The position numbers and the translations under genes were made by a program. The notes under the pieces are model-generated. The model saw nothing but the letters and a program-made list of their open reading frames with translations. It did no database searches and was not told the origin of the DNA. A DNA stretch of 64,000 nt from Brachybacterium sp036311905 (GTDB taxonomy: Bacteria > Actinomycetota > Actinomycetes > Actinomycetales > Dermabacteraceae): contig NZ_JAZDCH010000018.1 of the NCBI RefSeq assembly GCF_036311905.1, positions 62,001 through 126,000 of the forward strand, read 5' to 3'. Each line of letters starts with the position of its first letter. Position 1 is the stretch's first letter. Positions 41,190 through 50,600 of the stretch are shown in pieces.

Positions 41190-41953
41190 GCCTGCTCCTT
41201 GGTGTCGGGGGTGGTCGGGTCCTGGCCTGCGCAGCAGCCCGCTCCCTGCGCCGCCGAGTCGTGCGCGGCTCCACCCGGCCCGTACAGCGCCGCGACGTCG
41301 GGGGAGTCGAGCCACTTCTCGTAGGTGTCCGACTGCGGCCAGCCCTCGGGGGAGTCCTGCCACGCCTCCTGGCGGCCGTAGGGCAGCACGTCCACGAGGG
41401 AGAAGGTGTGCCCGAGCTGCTCGGTGCCGCGGCCGTCGGTGTGCCAGGTGCGGTACACCCGCTCGCCGTCGCGGAGGAAGACGTTCACCGCGAAGCCCTC
41501 ACCGGGACCGGCGCCCATGTCGGCCCCGAAGTCGCTGCCGGCGGTCGAGTACCAGTCCATGCGGTTGCCGACCTTCTCGCGGTACGCGAGGGCCTCGTCG
41601 ATCGGCCCCTGGGTGACGATCACGAAGCGCGCGTCGTAGGGGCGCAGGAAGTCGGTGCGGGTGAACTGCGAGGTGTAGCCGGTGCAACCGCCGCACTGCC
41701 ACTCGGCGCCCGGCGACCACATGTGGTGGTAGGTGATCAGCTGCGCGGCACCGTCGAACAGGTCGACCAGGCGTACGGGCCCGTCGGCGCTCTCGAGCGT
41801 GTACTCGGGCAACTCCACCATGGGGAGGCGTCGACGCTGGGCGGCGATCGCGTCGAGCTCGCGGGTGGCGGCCTTCTCCCGCGCGCGGAGGGCGGCGAGC
41901 TCCTGTTGCCAGGTCGCGAGATCGGTGACGGGTGGGAGGGCGGGTGCGGTCAT
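41186..41953 (-). CDS. DUF899 thioredoxin-like protein
   Basis: A 255-residue DUF899 protein. YHHMWSPGAEWQCGGCTGYTSQF (about residues 73-95) is the family signature, with a CGGC pair at the thioredoxin active-site position; DVLPYGRQEAW and a C-terminal GCCAGQ stretch add more cysteines. GGAAGGA precedes the ATG. It overlaps both neighbours by four bases (ATGA), so the three genes are translated as one operon. DUF899 proteins are predicted oxidoreductases of unknown substrate. Confidence 0.9.
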   Translation of the reverse strand: MTAPALPPVTDLATWQQELAALRAREKAATRELDAIAAQRRRLPMVELPEYTLESADGPVRLVDLFDGAAQLITYHHMWSPGAEWQCGGCTGYTSQFTRTDFLRPYDARFVIVTQGPIDEALAYREKVGNRMDWYSTAGSDFGADMGAGPGEGFAVNVFLRDGERVYRTWHTDGRGTEQLGHTFSLVDVLPYGRQEAWQDSPEGWPQSDTYEKWLDSPDVAALYGPGGAAHDSAAQGAGCCAGQDPTTPDTKEQA

Positions 41954-42507
41954 GATCGGTCCTTCCGGGGTGACCAGCGGGTGTAGACGACGCCCGAGCC
42001 GAAGGCCCGGTGCTCGAGCAGGGTGAGCGGTGCGCGGTGGCCGTCCGGCACGAGCCGTCGGCCGCGGCCCTGCACGTACGGGAACGTCCACAGCCGGAAC
42101 TCGTCCACGAGCCCGGCCGCGATCAGGGTGTGGCACAGGGTGATGCTGCCGGTCAGCGAGATCTCGCCGCCGTCGCCGCGCTTGAGGTCCGCCACGGCGC
42201 CGACGGGGTCCGCGGGGATGATCGTGGTGTTCTGCCACTGCGGATCGGTGAGGGTGGTGGAGACGACGATCTTCTCGATCGTGTTCAGCTCCTCGGTGAT
42301 GCCGGTCGTGTCCTCGGTCTGCAGCGGCCAGTAGCCGCGGAAGTCCTCGAAGGTCTGCCGGCCGAGCAGGATCGCGTCGCACGCCGCCGAGTCGCGTCGG
42401 GTGATCTCCCGCTGGTCGGGGTCATCGGCGGCCGGGTCGAACCAGTCGTCCAGCATCTCGATCGAGCCGTCGACGGTGATGTTCTGGGTCAGGGTCAGGG
42501 CACGCAT
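41950..42507 (-). CDS. dihydrofolate reductase-family (RibD C-terminal-like) protein
   Basis: A 185-residue single-domain protein. MRALTLTQNITVDGSIE, ILLGRQTFEDFRGYWP (about 46-61), EKIVVSTTLTDPQW (about 78) and the GSITLCHTLIAAGLVDEFRLW helix-strand (about 118-138) match the DHFR/RibD-C superfamily often called YwjB/deaminase-reductase. GGAGGAG precedes the ATG. It is the first gene of the coupled operon with DUF899 and SRPBCC. Substrate is unknown; it is not the housekeeping DHFR, whose active-site pattern differs. The 645 bp to its right hold no recognisable gene apart from the 43153 leader region. Confidence 0.87.
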   Translation of the reverse strand: MRALTLTQNITVDGSIEMLDDWFDPAADDPDQREITRRDSAACDAILLGRQTFEDFRGYWPLQTEDTTGITEELNTIEKIVVSTTLTDPQWQNTTIIPADPVGAVADLKRGDGGEISLTGSITLCHTLIAAGLVDEFRLWTFPYVQGRGRRLVPDGHRAPLTLLEHRAFGSGVVYTRWSPRKDRS

Positions 42508-43054
42508 GATCTCCTCCGGTGGAGCGGTGTCGTGCCCGTGCCTCGTGCCCTGCACCGTAGGTCCGCGCCCGGGACGGGTCAAGGGCGGCGGCGGGGACAT
42601 GGGGACTTCTCCCCAGGTAGTCCACCCCATCGCGCTTCTGAGCAGGTGTCCGTAGATTCCAGGTACTGGGTGCGGGCCCCACGGGGAACGCGAGGACAGG
42701 GCACGGGATCGACCCGCTGCGGGAGTCGACCGGGACGGTGGGGGCCGTCCGGGTCGGCAGGGATCGCGGCGACGGGATCCCGTGCCGGTCCTCAGCCGGA
42801 GACGGCGGACGGGGGTGTCCGCACCCGGTGCCAGGCGAGAGGACGGGTCGGGCGCGGGGGCGCGCGGCCCGTCCTCCGTCGTTCCGGCCCTCGGGGAGAC
42901 GGCGCCGGCACCTCGGTGCCGCCGGCGCCTCCACGCGGCCGATGCCGTCCCGCCCGGGCCCGACACGCGGACCCGACGTGGACGCGCGGTGGCGGTCTCG
43001 TGTGATTCCGGTGACCGGCGCTCGAGACCCCTTCTCGGGGCCTGCCTGCGCCAA

Positions 43055-43060
43055 TACGGT
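43055..43060 (+). promoter_or_regulatory. putative -10 box of the small membrane protein gene
   Basis: TACGGT, 92 bases before the ATG at 43153; fits TAnnnT. This is the only likely signal seen in the 42508-43152 gap, which is otherwise GC-rich non-coding sequence. Confidence 0.35.
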
Positions 43061-43152
43061 GGTGCCGAGCACCGCCGGAGAGGGCCGGATCGGCCCTGGC
43101 GGCCGACCGTTCCCTCCCGCCCCGCTCCCATCACACCCGGAGGAGGACCCCC

Positions 43153-43377
43153 ATGGACACGCGCCCCGACGCCCCCGTCGGCCACGAGACGACCGCGACC
43201 GCGGAGACCTCTGCGCTGCCCGCCGTGACCGCCGCGCTGCCGACGGTGACTGCCTCGCTGCCGACGGTCATGGCGCCGGCCGAACCGGGGATGCGGCCGA
43301 CGGGTCGTCGCGCGACCACCGGCGTGACGATCTCGCTGATCCTCACCTTCGTGCTGGTCACCCTCGCGAGCCTCTAG
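43153..43377 (+). CDS. 74-residue single-span membrane protein
   Basis: An unrecognised small gene supported by a strong GGAGGAGG ribosome site 6-13 bases upstream of the ATG. Residues 1-50 are Thr/Ala/Pro-rich with three repeats of LPxVTAxLP type (SALPAVTAALPTVTASLPTV). RPTGRR precedes a 17-20 residue hydrophobic C-terminal segment (VTISLILTFVLVTLASL), placing the N-terminus probably outside or the segment as a tail anchor. It is isolated: DHFR-like operon divergent to its left, aldo/keto reductase convergent to its right with palindrome B2 between. Function unknown. Confidence 0.65.
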   Translation: MDTRPDAPVGHETTATAETSALPAVTAALPTVTASLPTVMAPAEPGMRPTGRRATTGVTISLILTFVLVTLASL

Positions 43378-43485
43378 GGGGCGGCCTCCGGTGCCGGCCG
43401 CGGCGGCACGGCGCGGCTGCCCCCGTGACCGGGCGGCACGGCACCATTGCCCCGGCGGCGCGGCCCAGCCCCCGACCCGGCAGCA

Positions 43486-43533
43486 CGGCGCCTGAGGGAG
43501 CATGTCCCGCCGAGCATGCTCCCTCAGGTGCCG
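43486..43533. repeat. palindromic repeat family B, copy B2
   Basis: A 48-bp palindrome, arms CGGCGCCTGAGGGAGCATG and its reverse complement with one mismatch in 19, loop of 10 bases. Second copy of the B1 element (31478), again between convergent genes (stops 43377 and 43555). Confidence 0.88.
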
Positions 43534-43554
43534 TTAGCCGCGGGTAACCCCGGC

Positions 43555-44439
43555 TCAGGCCTCGTCGATGACGACGTCGAAGTAGGCGTCGGACGGCTGA
43601 TCCGGGTCCGGGCCGCCGCGCACGCCGGTGTCGAGGGCGTCGATCCGCGCCATTTCTTCGGCGCTCAGCTGGAGGTCGAAGACCTGCAGGTTCTCGACGA
43701 TGCGCTGGGGGGTCACGGACTTCGGGATCACGGAGCGGCCGTGCTGGAGGCCCCAGCGCAGCATCACCTGGGCGGGAGACTTCTGGTGCGCCGCGGCGAT
43801 CTCGAGGAGCGTCGGATCCTCCATCACGGAGCGGCGCTCGTCGCCCCAGCCGGGGTAGAAGGTGATCCCGCCGATCGGCGACCAGGCCTGCGTGAGGATG
43901 CCGTGGCGGGCGTTCGCGGCCTGCACCTCGGGCTGGGCGAAGTAGGGGTGCAGCTCGACCTGGTTCACCGCGGGGACGATCTCGGTCGCCGCGAGCAGCT
44001 CCTCGAGGTGGTGCGGCATGAAGTTGGAGACGCCGATCGCGCGCACGGTGTCCCCGCCGAGGGCCGACTCCAGCGCGCGGTAGGCGGCGAGGGTGCGGTC
44101 GAAACGGGTGGGGATCGGCTGGTGCAGGAGCACGAGGTCCAGGGTGTCGACGCCGAGCTTCCCGCGCGCCTTGTCGAGCGCGTGGAGGGTCTCCGCGTGC
44201 CCGTAGTCGGAGACCCACACCTTGGTCTCCACGAAGATCTCCTCGCGCGGCACGCCGGAGCGGCGGATCCCCTCGCGGACCTCGCGCTCGTTGCCGTACG
44301 CGGCCGCAGTGTCGATGTGCCGGTAGCCGGCGCGCAGCGCGATCTCGACCGCGGCGGCGGTCTCCGCGGGCGGACTCTGGAAGACGCCGAGTCCGAGGGC
44401 GGGCATGGTCACGCCGTTGTTCAGGGTCAGATCGAGCAT
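43555..44439 (-). CDS. aldo/keto reductase
   Basis: A 294-residue AKR (AKR5-like, 2,5-diketo-gluconate reductase group). The MPALGLGVFQSPP start, GYRHIDTAAAYGNE (catalytic Asp and Tyr, about 41-54), VETKVWVSDYG (Lys about 74), LVLLHQP (His about 105) and VIPKSVTPQRIVENLQVFD (NADPH site, about 238-256) are present. GGAAGGA precedes the ATG. It is divergent from the SDR at 44723; the 283-bp gap shows no clear operator. It probably reduces aldehydes or keto sugars with NADPH; physiological substrate unknown. Confidence 0.93.
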   Translation of the reverse strand: MLDLTLNNGVTMPALGLGVFQSPPAETAAAVEIALRAGYRHIDTAAAYGNEREVREGIRRSGVPREEIFVETKVWVSDYGHAETLHALDKARGKLGVDTLDLVLLHQPIPTRFDRTLAAYRALESALGGDTVRAIGVSNFMPHHLEELLAATEIVPAVNQVELHPYFAQPEVQAANARHGILTQAWSPIGGITFYPGWGDERRSVMEDPTLLEIAAAHQKSPAQVMLRWGLQHGRSVIPKSVTPQRIVENLQVFDLQLSAEEMARIDALDTGVRGGPDPDQPSDAYFDVVIDEA

Positions 44440-44722
44440 GGGGGTCCTTCCGGGGTCGGGCGCGGTCGACGGGGGAGGTCGGCCGACGGCTCCATGGCAC
44501 CACCGGGCGCCGCGATGCGGGAGGCACTGATGGGGCACCCCTACCCCTGGGCGGCGGGGCGGGGGAGCGCTTGCGGCGTGCGATGTGGACGGGGCGGGCT
44601 GCGAGGAGCGGCACAGGTCCCGACGCCGGGGGAAGCCCGCGAGGGGGTGCGGCGTTCTGCCCACCACGCGACCATCGCGCGCCGTGCTCCGAGCGGCGCG
44701 CACCGCCCAGGGAGGACCCCTC

Positions 44723-45523
44723 ATGATCGACCTCGATCTCACCGACCGCACCGCGTTCGTCTCCGGCTCTACGCAGGGCATCGGGCTGGCCATCGCCCGC
44801 CGGCTCGCCGAGGCCGGGGCGCGCGTGGCGGTGAACGGCCGCACTGCCGCCCGCGTCGAGGAGGCGATCGCGACCCTCACCGCCGACGGCCTCGACGCCT
44901 CCCGCCTCGTCGCCGCACCGGGCGATGTCACGACCGACGAGGGCCTGGCCGCCGCGCTCGACGCCGCCGGGGAGGTGGACGTGCTGGTCAACAACCTGGG
45001 CGTCTTCGGAGCCCGGCCGGCACTGGAGATCACCGACGCGGAGTGGCAGCGGTTCTGGGACGTCAACGTGATGGCGTCCGTGCGTCTGATCCGGGCGCTG
45101 CTGCCGCGCATGGTCGAGCGCGGCTGGGGGCGGGTGCTGAACATCGCGAGCGACTCGGCGATCGTCACTCCCGCCGAGATGATCCACTACGGCACCTCGA
45201 AGACCGCCCTGCTGGCCGTCTCCCGCGGCTTCGCCAAGGAGGCCGCCGGAACCGGGGTCACCGTGAACTCCGTGATCGCCGGCCCCACCTACACCGAGGG
45301 CGTGCAGGACTTCGTGTACCAGCTGGTGGATGCGCAGCTGCCGTGGGAGGAGGCGGAGGCGGAGTTCATGCGGCTCCACCGCCCGCAGTCCCTGATCCAG
45401 CGCCTGATCCGCCCCGAGGAGATCGCCAACATGGTCCTCTACCTCGCCTCCCCGCTGGCCTCGGCCACGACCGGTGGCGCCCTGCGCGTGGACGGCGGGT
45501 ACACCGACGCGATCCTGCCCTGA
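44723..45523 (+). CDS. SDR-family dehydrogenase/reductase
   Basis: A 266-residue SDR with VSGSTQGIGLAIA (about residues 13-25), AVNGRT after beta-2 (Arg suggests NADP+), VNNLGVF (about 90), NIASDSA (Ser about 143), HYGTSKTALLA (Tyr/Lys about 156-160) and DGGYTDAIL at the end. GGAGG precedes the ATG. The unusually long loop QLVDAQLPWEEAEAEFMRLH (about 203-222) matches SDRs often annotated 3-oxoacyl-ACP reductase-like with unknown substrates. It is divergent from the aldo/keto reductase and convergent with the methyltransferase (13-bp gap). Confidence 0.9.
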   Translation: MIDLDLTDRTAFVSGSTQGIGLAIARRLAEAGARVAVNGRTAARVEEAIATLTADGLDASRLVAAPGDVTTDEGLAAALDAAGEVDVLVNNLGVFGARPALEITDAEWQRFWDVNVMASVRLIRALLPRMVERGWGRVLNIASDSAIVTPAEMIHYGTSKTALLAVSRGFAKEAAGTGVTVNSVIAGPTYTEGVQDFVYQLVDAQLPWEEAEAEFMRLHRPQSLIQRLIRPEEIANMVLYLASPLASATTGGALRVDGGYTDAILP

Positions 45524-45536
45524 GGCGGGGCCGGGC

Positions 45537-46208
45537 TCAGCGCCGCCGCAGCACCACCACCGCGTCGAGGTGCTCGCCGGGGGCGCCGTCCGGCCCGACG
45601 GCCGGGCGGGGCCGGTCCTCGCAGGTCACGACCTCCCACTCTGCCGCGGGCAGGGCGAGCTGCTCGACCTCCTCGCGGGAACCGATCATCCGTGCCGGAT
45701 GGTCGCTCGCCCAGGACGGCGGCGCGGCGTGGGAGACGAGCACCAGGTGCCCGCCGGGCCGCAGCACGGTGGCCGCGCGGCGCAGGATCGCGGTGCGCTC
45801 GAGCGCGACGTCGGACTGGAAGAACGAGGCGGTGACGAGGTCGGCCGACGACGGCTCCGGCTCCCAGGCCTCGAGGTCGGTCGCGGCGAAGGTCGCGGTG
45901 GCGAGCCTTCGCGCCTCCGCCTCGGCGCGGGCGCGGCCGACGGCGGTGGGGGAGATGTCGAGGCCCTGCGCGGTCCAGCCGTGCTCGGCGAGCCACAGCA
46001 CGTCCCCGCCCTCGCCGCAGCCGAGATCGATCGCCTCGCCCGGGGTGAACGCGGCGACGACGGAGGCGGTGGTGGCGTTGACCTTCCCGGACCAGACGCG
46101 GTCGGACTCGGCATAGCGCTGTTCCCAGTGAGCGGTGGGGGAGAGGGGAGGGGTGCCGGGAGCGGCGGGGTGTCCCGGCGCGTGGGCGTGCTGGTGCTGG
46201 CGGGTCAT
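45537..46208 (-). CDS. class I SAM-dependent methyltransferase
   Basis: A 223-residue protein. After a His/Pro-rich N-terminus (residues 1-22), HWEQRYAESDRVWSGKVN leads to the SAM-binding motif I AIDLGCGEGGDVLWLA (about 58-73), motif II region GLDISPTAV (about 81) and the VLRPGGHLVLVSHA strand (about 149-162). It resembles TehB/UbiE-type small methyltransferases. There is no ribosome site before the ATG, so translation may be leaderless or start at a nearby codon. Substrate unknown. Confidence 0.87.
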   Translation of the reverse strand: MTRQHQHAHAPGHPAAPGTPPLSPTAHWEQRYAESDRVWSGKVNATTASVVAAFTPGEAIDLGCGEGGDVLWLAEHGWTAQGLDISPTAVGRARAEAEARRLATATFAATDLEAWEPEPSSADLVTASFFQSDVALERTAILRRAATVLRPGGHLVLVSHAAPPSWASDHPARMIGSREEVEQLALPAAEWEVVTCEDRPRPAVGPDGAPGEHLDAVVVLRRR

Positions 46209-46303
46209 GGGGTGAGGGTGGCAGACGGTGGCGCTGCGCGGAAACGGTGTTGCCGGGAACGGCAGTGCGGAGGGGGCTGCCGTGCGGCGTGCGCGAATCG
46301 GGG

Positions 46304-46309
46304 TAGATT
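46304..46309 (+). promoter_or_regulatory. putative -10 box of the acyltransferase gene
   Basis: TAGATT 52 bases before the ATG at 46361; matches TAnnnT. Confidence 0.4.
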
Positions 46310-46360
46310 GTCGCCACTTCCAGCGGCGCCGTCGCCGCCGGGAGCGGGGGAGGGGACCTG

Positions 46361-47680
46361 ATGACGAGCACGCGACCCAGCCGCGCCGAGCAGATCGACG
46401 CCGCGACGCCCGCGAGCCGCAACCGGGTGGTCGACTTCCTGCGCGCCGCCGCGATCACCGTCGTGGTGCTCGGGCACTGGACGATCATCGCGGTCGACGC
46501 CGACGGCGGAATGCTGCCGCACGGCGTGCTCGACGGCGCGACCTGGACCCACCCGCTGACCTGGCTGTTCCAGGTGATGCCGATCTTCTTCCTCGTCGGC
46601 GGCTACTCCAACGGGCTCTCCTGGCGCTCCGCCCGGCGCAAGGACATCGGGTATGCGGAATGGCTGCGCACTCGCCTGCGCCGTCTCGGGATCCCGCTGA
46701 TCCCGCTGCTGCTCGCGTGGCTGGTGATCGGGGTGGTCGCCGTCGCCGCGGGGGCGCAGGCGACCACCGTGCAGCTCGCCTCGCAGATGGCGCTGATCCC
46801 CACCTGGTTCCTCGCCGCGTACCTGATGGTGATCCTCGTGGGCCCGCCGTGCCTCAAGCTGTGGGAGCGCTTCGGCTGGTGGTCGATCGTGGGCGGCATC
46901 GCGCTCGCCGGCGTCGTCGACGCCGTGAGCATCGCGGCCGACCAGCCACTGCTCGGCTACCCGAACTACCTGCTCGTCTGGGCGGCGTTCCACCAGGTCG
47001 GGTACGCCTGGCTCGACGGTCGGCTCGCCGGCAGCGGCAGGCGTCTGCTGCTGGCCGGGATCGGTCTGGTGGGGCTGCTGCTGCTCGTGCTGGTGGGCCC
47101 GTACCCGGTCTCGATGATCACCGCCGGAGGAGACGAGATCTCCAACTCGAGCCCCACGCGGGTGACGATGGCGTTCCTCGGCATGCTCCAGGCGGGTCTG
47201 GTGCTGTCGCTGGAAAAGCCGCTCGAGGCGCTGCTGCGCCGGCCCCGGCTCTGGTTCGTCACCGTGCTCGTCAACCAGCGGATCATGACCTGGTTCCTGT
47301 GGCACCTCACCGTCATGGTGGGTCTCGCCCACCTGCTGCTCGCGCTCGACGCCCGGGCGCTTCTGCCCGAGCCGCTCAGCGGCCTGTGGTGGGCGACGCG
47401 GCCGCTGTGGGTGCTGGCGCTGCTCGCGCTGACGGGGCTGGTGGTGCTCGTCATGGGCCCCTTCGAGACCCCGCGGGCCGACGACCGCCCGGCCCCGCCC
47501 CTCTGGAAGCCGCTCGCCGCCGCGGTGTGCGTCATCGCGGGGCTCGCGGTCATGGCGAACGTGGGCGTCGCGGGGGAGGGCGGCGTGACCTGGTGGTGGC
47601 CGCTGCTGCCGGTGGTGGGGTTGTGGGGGTTCGGGGTAGTCGCGGTCGGGCGTCGCCGGGGCGTCATCGTTCCGACCTGA
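46361..47680 (+). CDS. acyltransferase-3 family membrane protein
   Basis: A 439-residue integral membrane protein with about ten transmembrane segments. NRVVDFLRAAAITVVVLGHW (about residues 21-40) carries the R-x10-H motif of acyltransferase-3 (OatA/NodX-like) proteins, and QVMPIFFLVGGYSNGLSW (about 71-88) and WFLWHLTVMVG (about 311) are also typical. The family moves acetyl or other acyl groups onto cell-surface sugars or lipids. GGGAGGGGA precedes the ATG. It is alone and ends 9 bp from the convergent helicase gene. Target unknown. Confidence 0.9.
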   Translation: MTSTRPSRAEQIDAATPASRNRVVDFLRAAAITVVVLGHWTIIAVDADGGMLPHGVLDGATWTHPLTWLFQVMPIFFLVGGYSNGLSWRSARRKDIGYAEWLRTRLRRLGIPLIPLLLAWLVIGVVAVAAGAQATTVQLASQMALIPTWFLAAYLMVILVGPPCLKLWERFGWWSIVGGIALAGVVDAVSIAADQPLLGYPNYLLVWAAFHQVGYAWLDGRLAGSGRRLLLAGIGLVGLLLLVLVGPYPVSMITAGGDEISNSSPTRVTMAFLGMLQAGLVLSLEKPLEALLRRPRLWFVTVLVNQRIMTWFLWHLTVMVGLAHLLLALDARALLPEPLSGLWWATRPLWVLALLALTGLVVLVMGPFETPRADDRPAPPLWKPLAAAVCVIAGLAVMANVGVAGEGGVTWWWPLLPVVGLWGFGVVAVGRRRGVIVPT

Positions 47681-47689
47681 CCAAGTTGC

Positions 47690-50600
47690 TCACGCCACCG
47701 CCCGGGCCTCCATGAACAGATCGACCGGCATCGTTCGGTCCAACTTCCATACGATCTGCATCGGTCGCGTCCCCGTCGCGTGCTGGAACTGAGCCGTGCC
47801 GAGGCAGGTGTAGGGCTCAGTCCCGATGTCGCCGGTCTTCGCACGCCGCACGAAGAGGACGACGCTCGAGCCGCGCGACGAGTGGTTGATGTATCGCTGA
47901 CCGGTGGGGCTGTCCGCGCTGGTCGTGCTCTGCGACTCCCAGTGGAATAGCTCCTGGTTGATGGCGAAGTCCCGGTACATCGTCGTGGGGGAGTAGTCGG
48001 CTTCCGACTTCTTGAGCGTCACCAGGAGGGCGTCAACGCCTAGCGCGGGAAGCCACTTCACCCCCTCACGGATTGACCCCGGAGTTCCCCTATCGAGAGT
48101 GCCGAGGCCGAAACCCGCGAGCAGTTCCTCTCGGGAATACCGCGCATGAGAGCGCAGCGGCGAGCGAGCTGCGGATCCGCGGAGCGACTCAGGCAGAACG
48201 CGCGACGCTTGCTCCTGGTACGCCAGGAGATTCAGCATCTCTGCGACCACCTGGGGGGATGAGCGGATGGTTTCCAGCCCCGCTCGGACGCCCTGCTCGC
48301 CCGCTGGCCAGAAGGAGAAGGCCAGCATGGCCGCGTAGAGGTCTGTCTCGACGTCGGGTGGAAGCGTCGGTGTGGTCAGCAAGCGACGGTAGGCGCGAAT
48401 CCGCTCGGGATCGTCCACATGCGTGAGGGTGCCGACTCGGCGCAGGAGGGCGTCCGCCTCGTCCGAGAATCCCTCGTGGATGGAGGCTGGGAACGCCCAG
48501 TCGACGAGTGCGGACCACGACGCCGATCTCTTCTCTCCAGCGAGGCTACGGGTGCCGGGCGCGTACACATCGGCGAGCGATCGCTCGCCGGACGTCAGGT
48601 ACGACCCGAGCGCGTATTCGTTGGGGGCCACGTTCTCGGGCTTGTGCTGGCGCACATCGGCGACCAGATCCCGGGTCGACAGTTTGAGCTGTTTCTTAAC
48701 GTTCGACAGAACGATGTCTTGTGCGACGCGGTCGAAGACGATCTGCGTCCCGGGAGGGAGGAAGGGGAAGCCGTCACGGATGCTGCGCTCGAGCTTGTTG
48801 CGCGAGAGCCCAGTGAGGGCTCGGTACTTCAGGTCGAACCGGAAGTTCTCGTTTTGCAGGCCGACGAAGTCGAGGACGGTGAGCACAGCCTTGTTCTCCG
48901 CTCGCCGCAGGCCCCGGCCGAGCTGCTGCAGGAAGATCGTGGCTGACTGCGTCGGACGCAGCATGAGGACGGTATCGATCAGGGGAATGTCGAGGCCCTC
49001 GTTGAAGAGGTCGACGGCAAAGAGGCACACGATCTCGCCACTGCGAAGCTTCGCCAATCCCTCCCGGCGCTCGTCCGATCCGGAAGCACCGGTCAGAGCA
49101 CGCGAGGGGAGACCGGCACGGGTGAAAACGTCGGCCATGTAGTGAGCGTGGTCGACGCTGACGCAGAACCCCAAGGCCCTCATCCGAAGGGGATCGGTGA
49201 CCTTGTCTCGCACAGCATTCAGTACCTTGCTCGCCCGCGCATCGTTGCCGGTGAACGCCGAGTTCAACTGGTCGATGTTGTATGAGCCGCGAGCGAAGCG
49301 GACACCACGAAGATCTACGCCGTCGGCGATTCCGAAGTAATGGAACGGGACGAGGAGATCGGCGCTCAGGGCGTCCCAGAGCCGCAACTCGCTCGCCACA
49401 CGGCCGTCGAAGAACGCCTGCGCCACATCGACCCCGTCGGCCCGCTCAGGAGTCGCCGTCAGGCCCAGCAGTTCGCGCGGCGTGAAGTAGTCGAGGACCT
49501 TCCGGTAGGTCGCTGCCTCGGCATGATGGAACTCGTCGATGACGATGACGTCGAAGTGGTCACGAGCCCACCGCTCCAGCTCACCTGGCTGCTGCAGCGA
49601 CTGGATCGACGCGAAGACGTGGCGGCGGCGGAGAGGCTTGTTGCTGCCGACGAAGAGCTCCCCGAAGGCTCCGTCTTTGAGGACATCGCGGTAGGTCCTC
49701 AGGGACTGTTCCAGAATCTCCTGGCGGTGCGCGAGAAAGAGGATCGTCGGCTGGTCGTCCTCCGACGCCCGCAGGCGCTTGTAGTCCAGCGCCGCCACCA
49801 CGGTCTTGCCGGTCCCCGTTGCCGCGACCAGCAAGTTGCGATGGCGGTGGTGGACTTCCCGTTCCGCCGAGAGGTCATCGAGCATCTCGATCTGATGCGG
49901 GTACGGCCGCACATCCAGATGGCTGATCGACAGGGCTGCCGAGGGGGCGCGGCCATTGTTCTTCGCGAGAAGCGCGTCGAGGTACTCGGCGTCGGTGTCT
50001 GGGTCGTACGGAGCGAAGGCCGCGTCATCCCAGTACGTCTCGAAGGTGGACTCGAACTTGTCGACCAGGCTTGGAGTCGCGAGATGGGACAGGCGAACGT
50101 TCCACTCGAGCCCATCAACCAGAGCAGCGCGGCTCATGTTGGAGCTGCCGACGTAGGCGGTCGTGTAGCCACTGGCCCGATGGAACATCCACGCCTTCGC
50201 GTGGAGGTGCGTGGATTGGGCGTCGTAGTTGACCCGCACCTCGGCGTTCAGCGAGCGCACGAAGTAATCCAACGCCTTTCGGTCGGTGGCGCCGATATAC
50301 GTCGTCGTGAGCACACGAATGGGCACACCACGTTCTGAGGCCTCGCGCAGCGCTGACTCGAGCACCCGAATCCCGCTCCATTGCACGAATGCACACAGCA
50401 AATCGATGCGATCAGCGCTCGCCATTTCGAGGCGCAGCTCCGACCCGAGTTGGGGGTCCATCCGGGAATTGGTGAAGAGGGCGACGTCGCTGAGAGGCGT
50501 CGAGGGACGCGGCATCAGAGGTGCCTCGGGGGCCGTCACCGACGTGAGGAGCCGGGGACCCGGAGACACAGAGGGATCCGGCACTGCGGCGGGGAGTGCA

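Noticed and set aside
42422..43072. Minus-strand frame across the 42.5-43.1 kb gap
   Set aside because: Arg/Pro-rich with no family resemblance and overlaps the DHFR-like start; nothing supports it as a gene.
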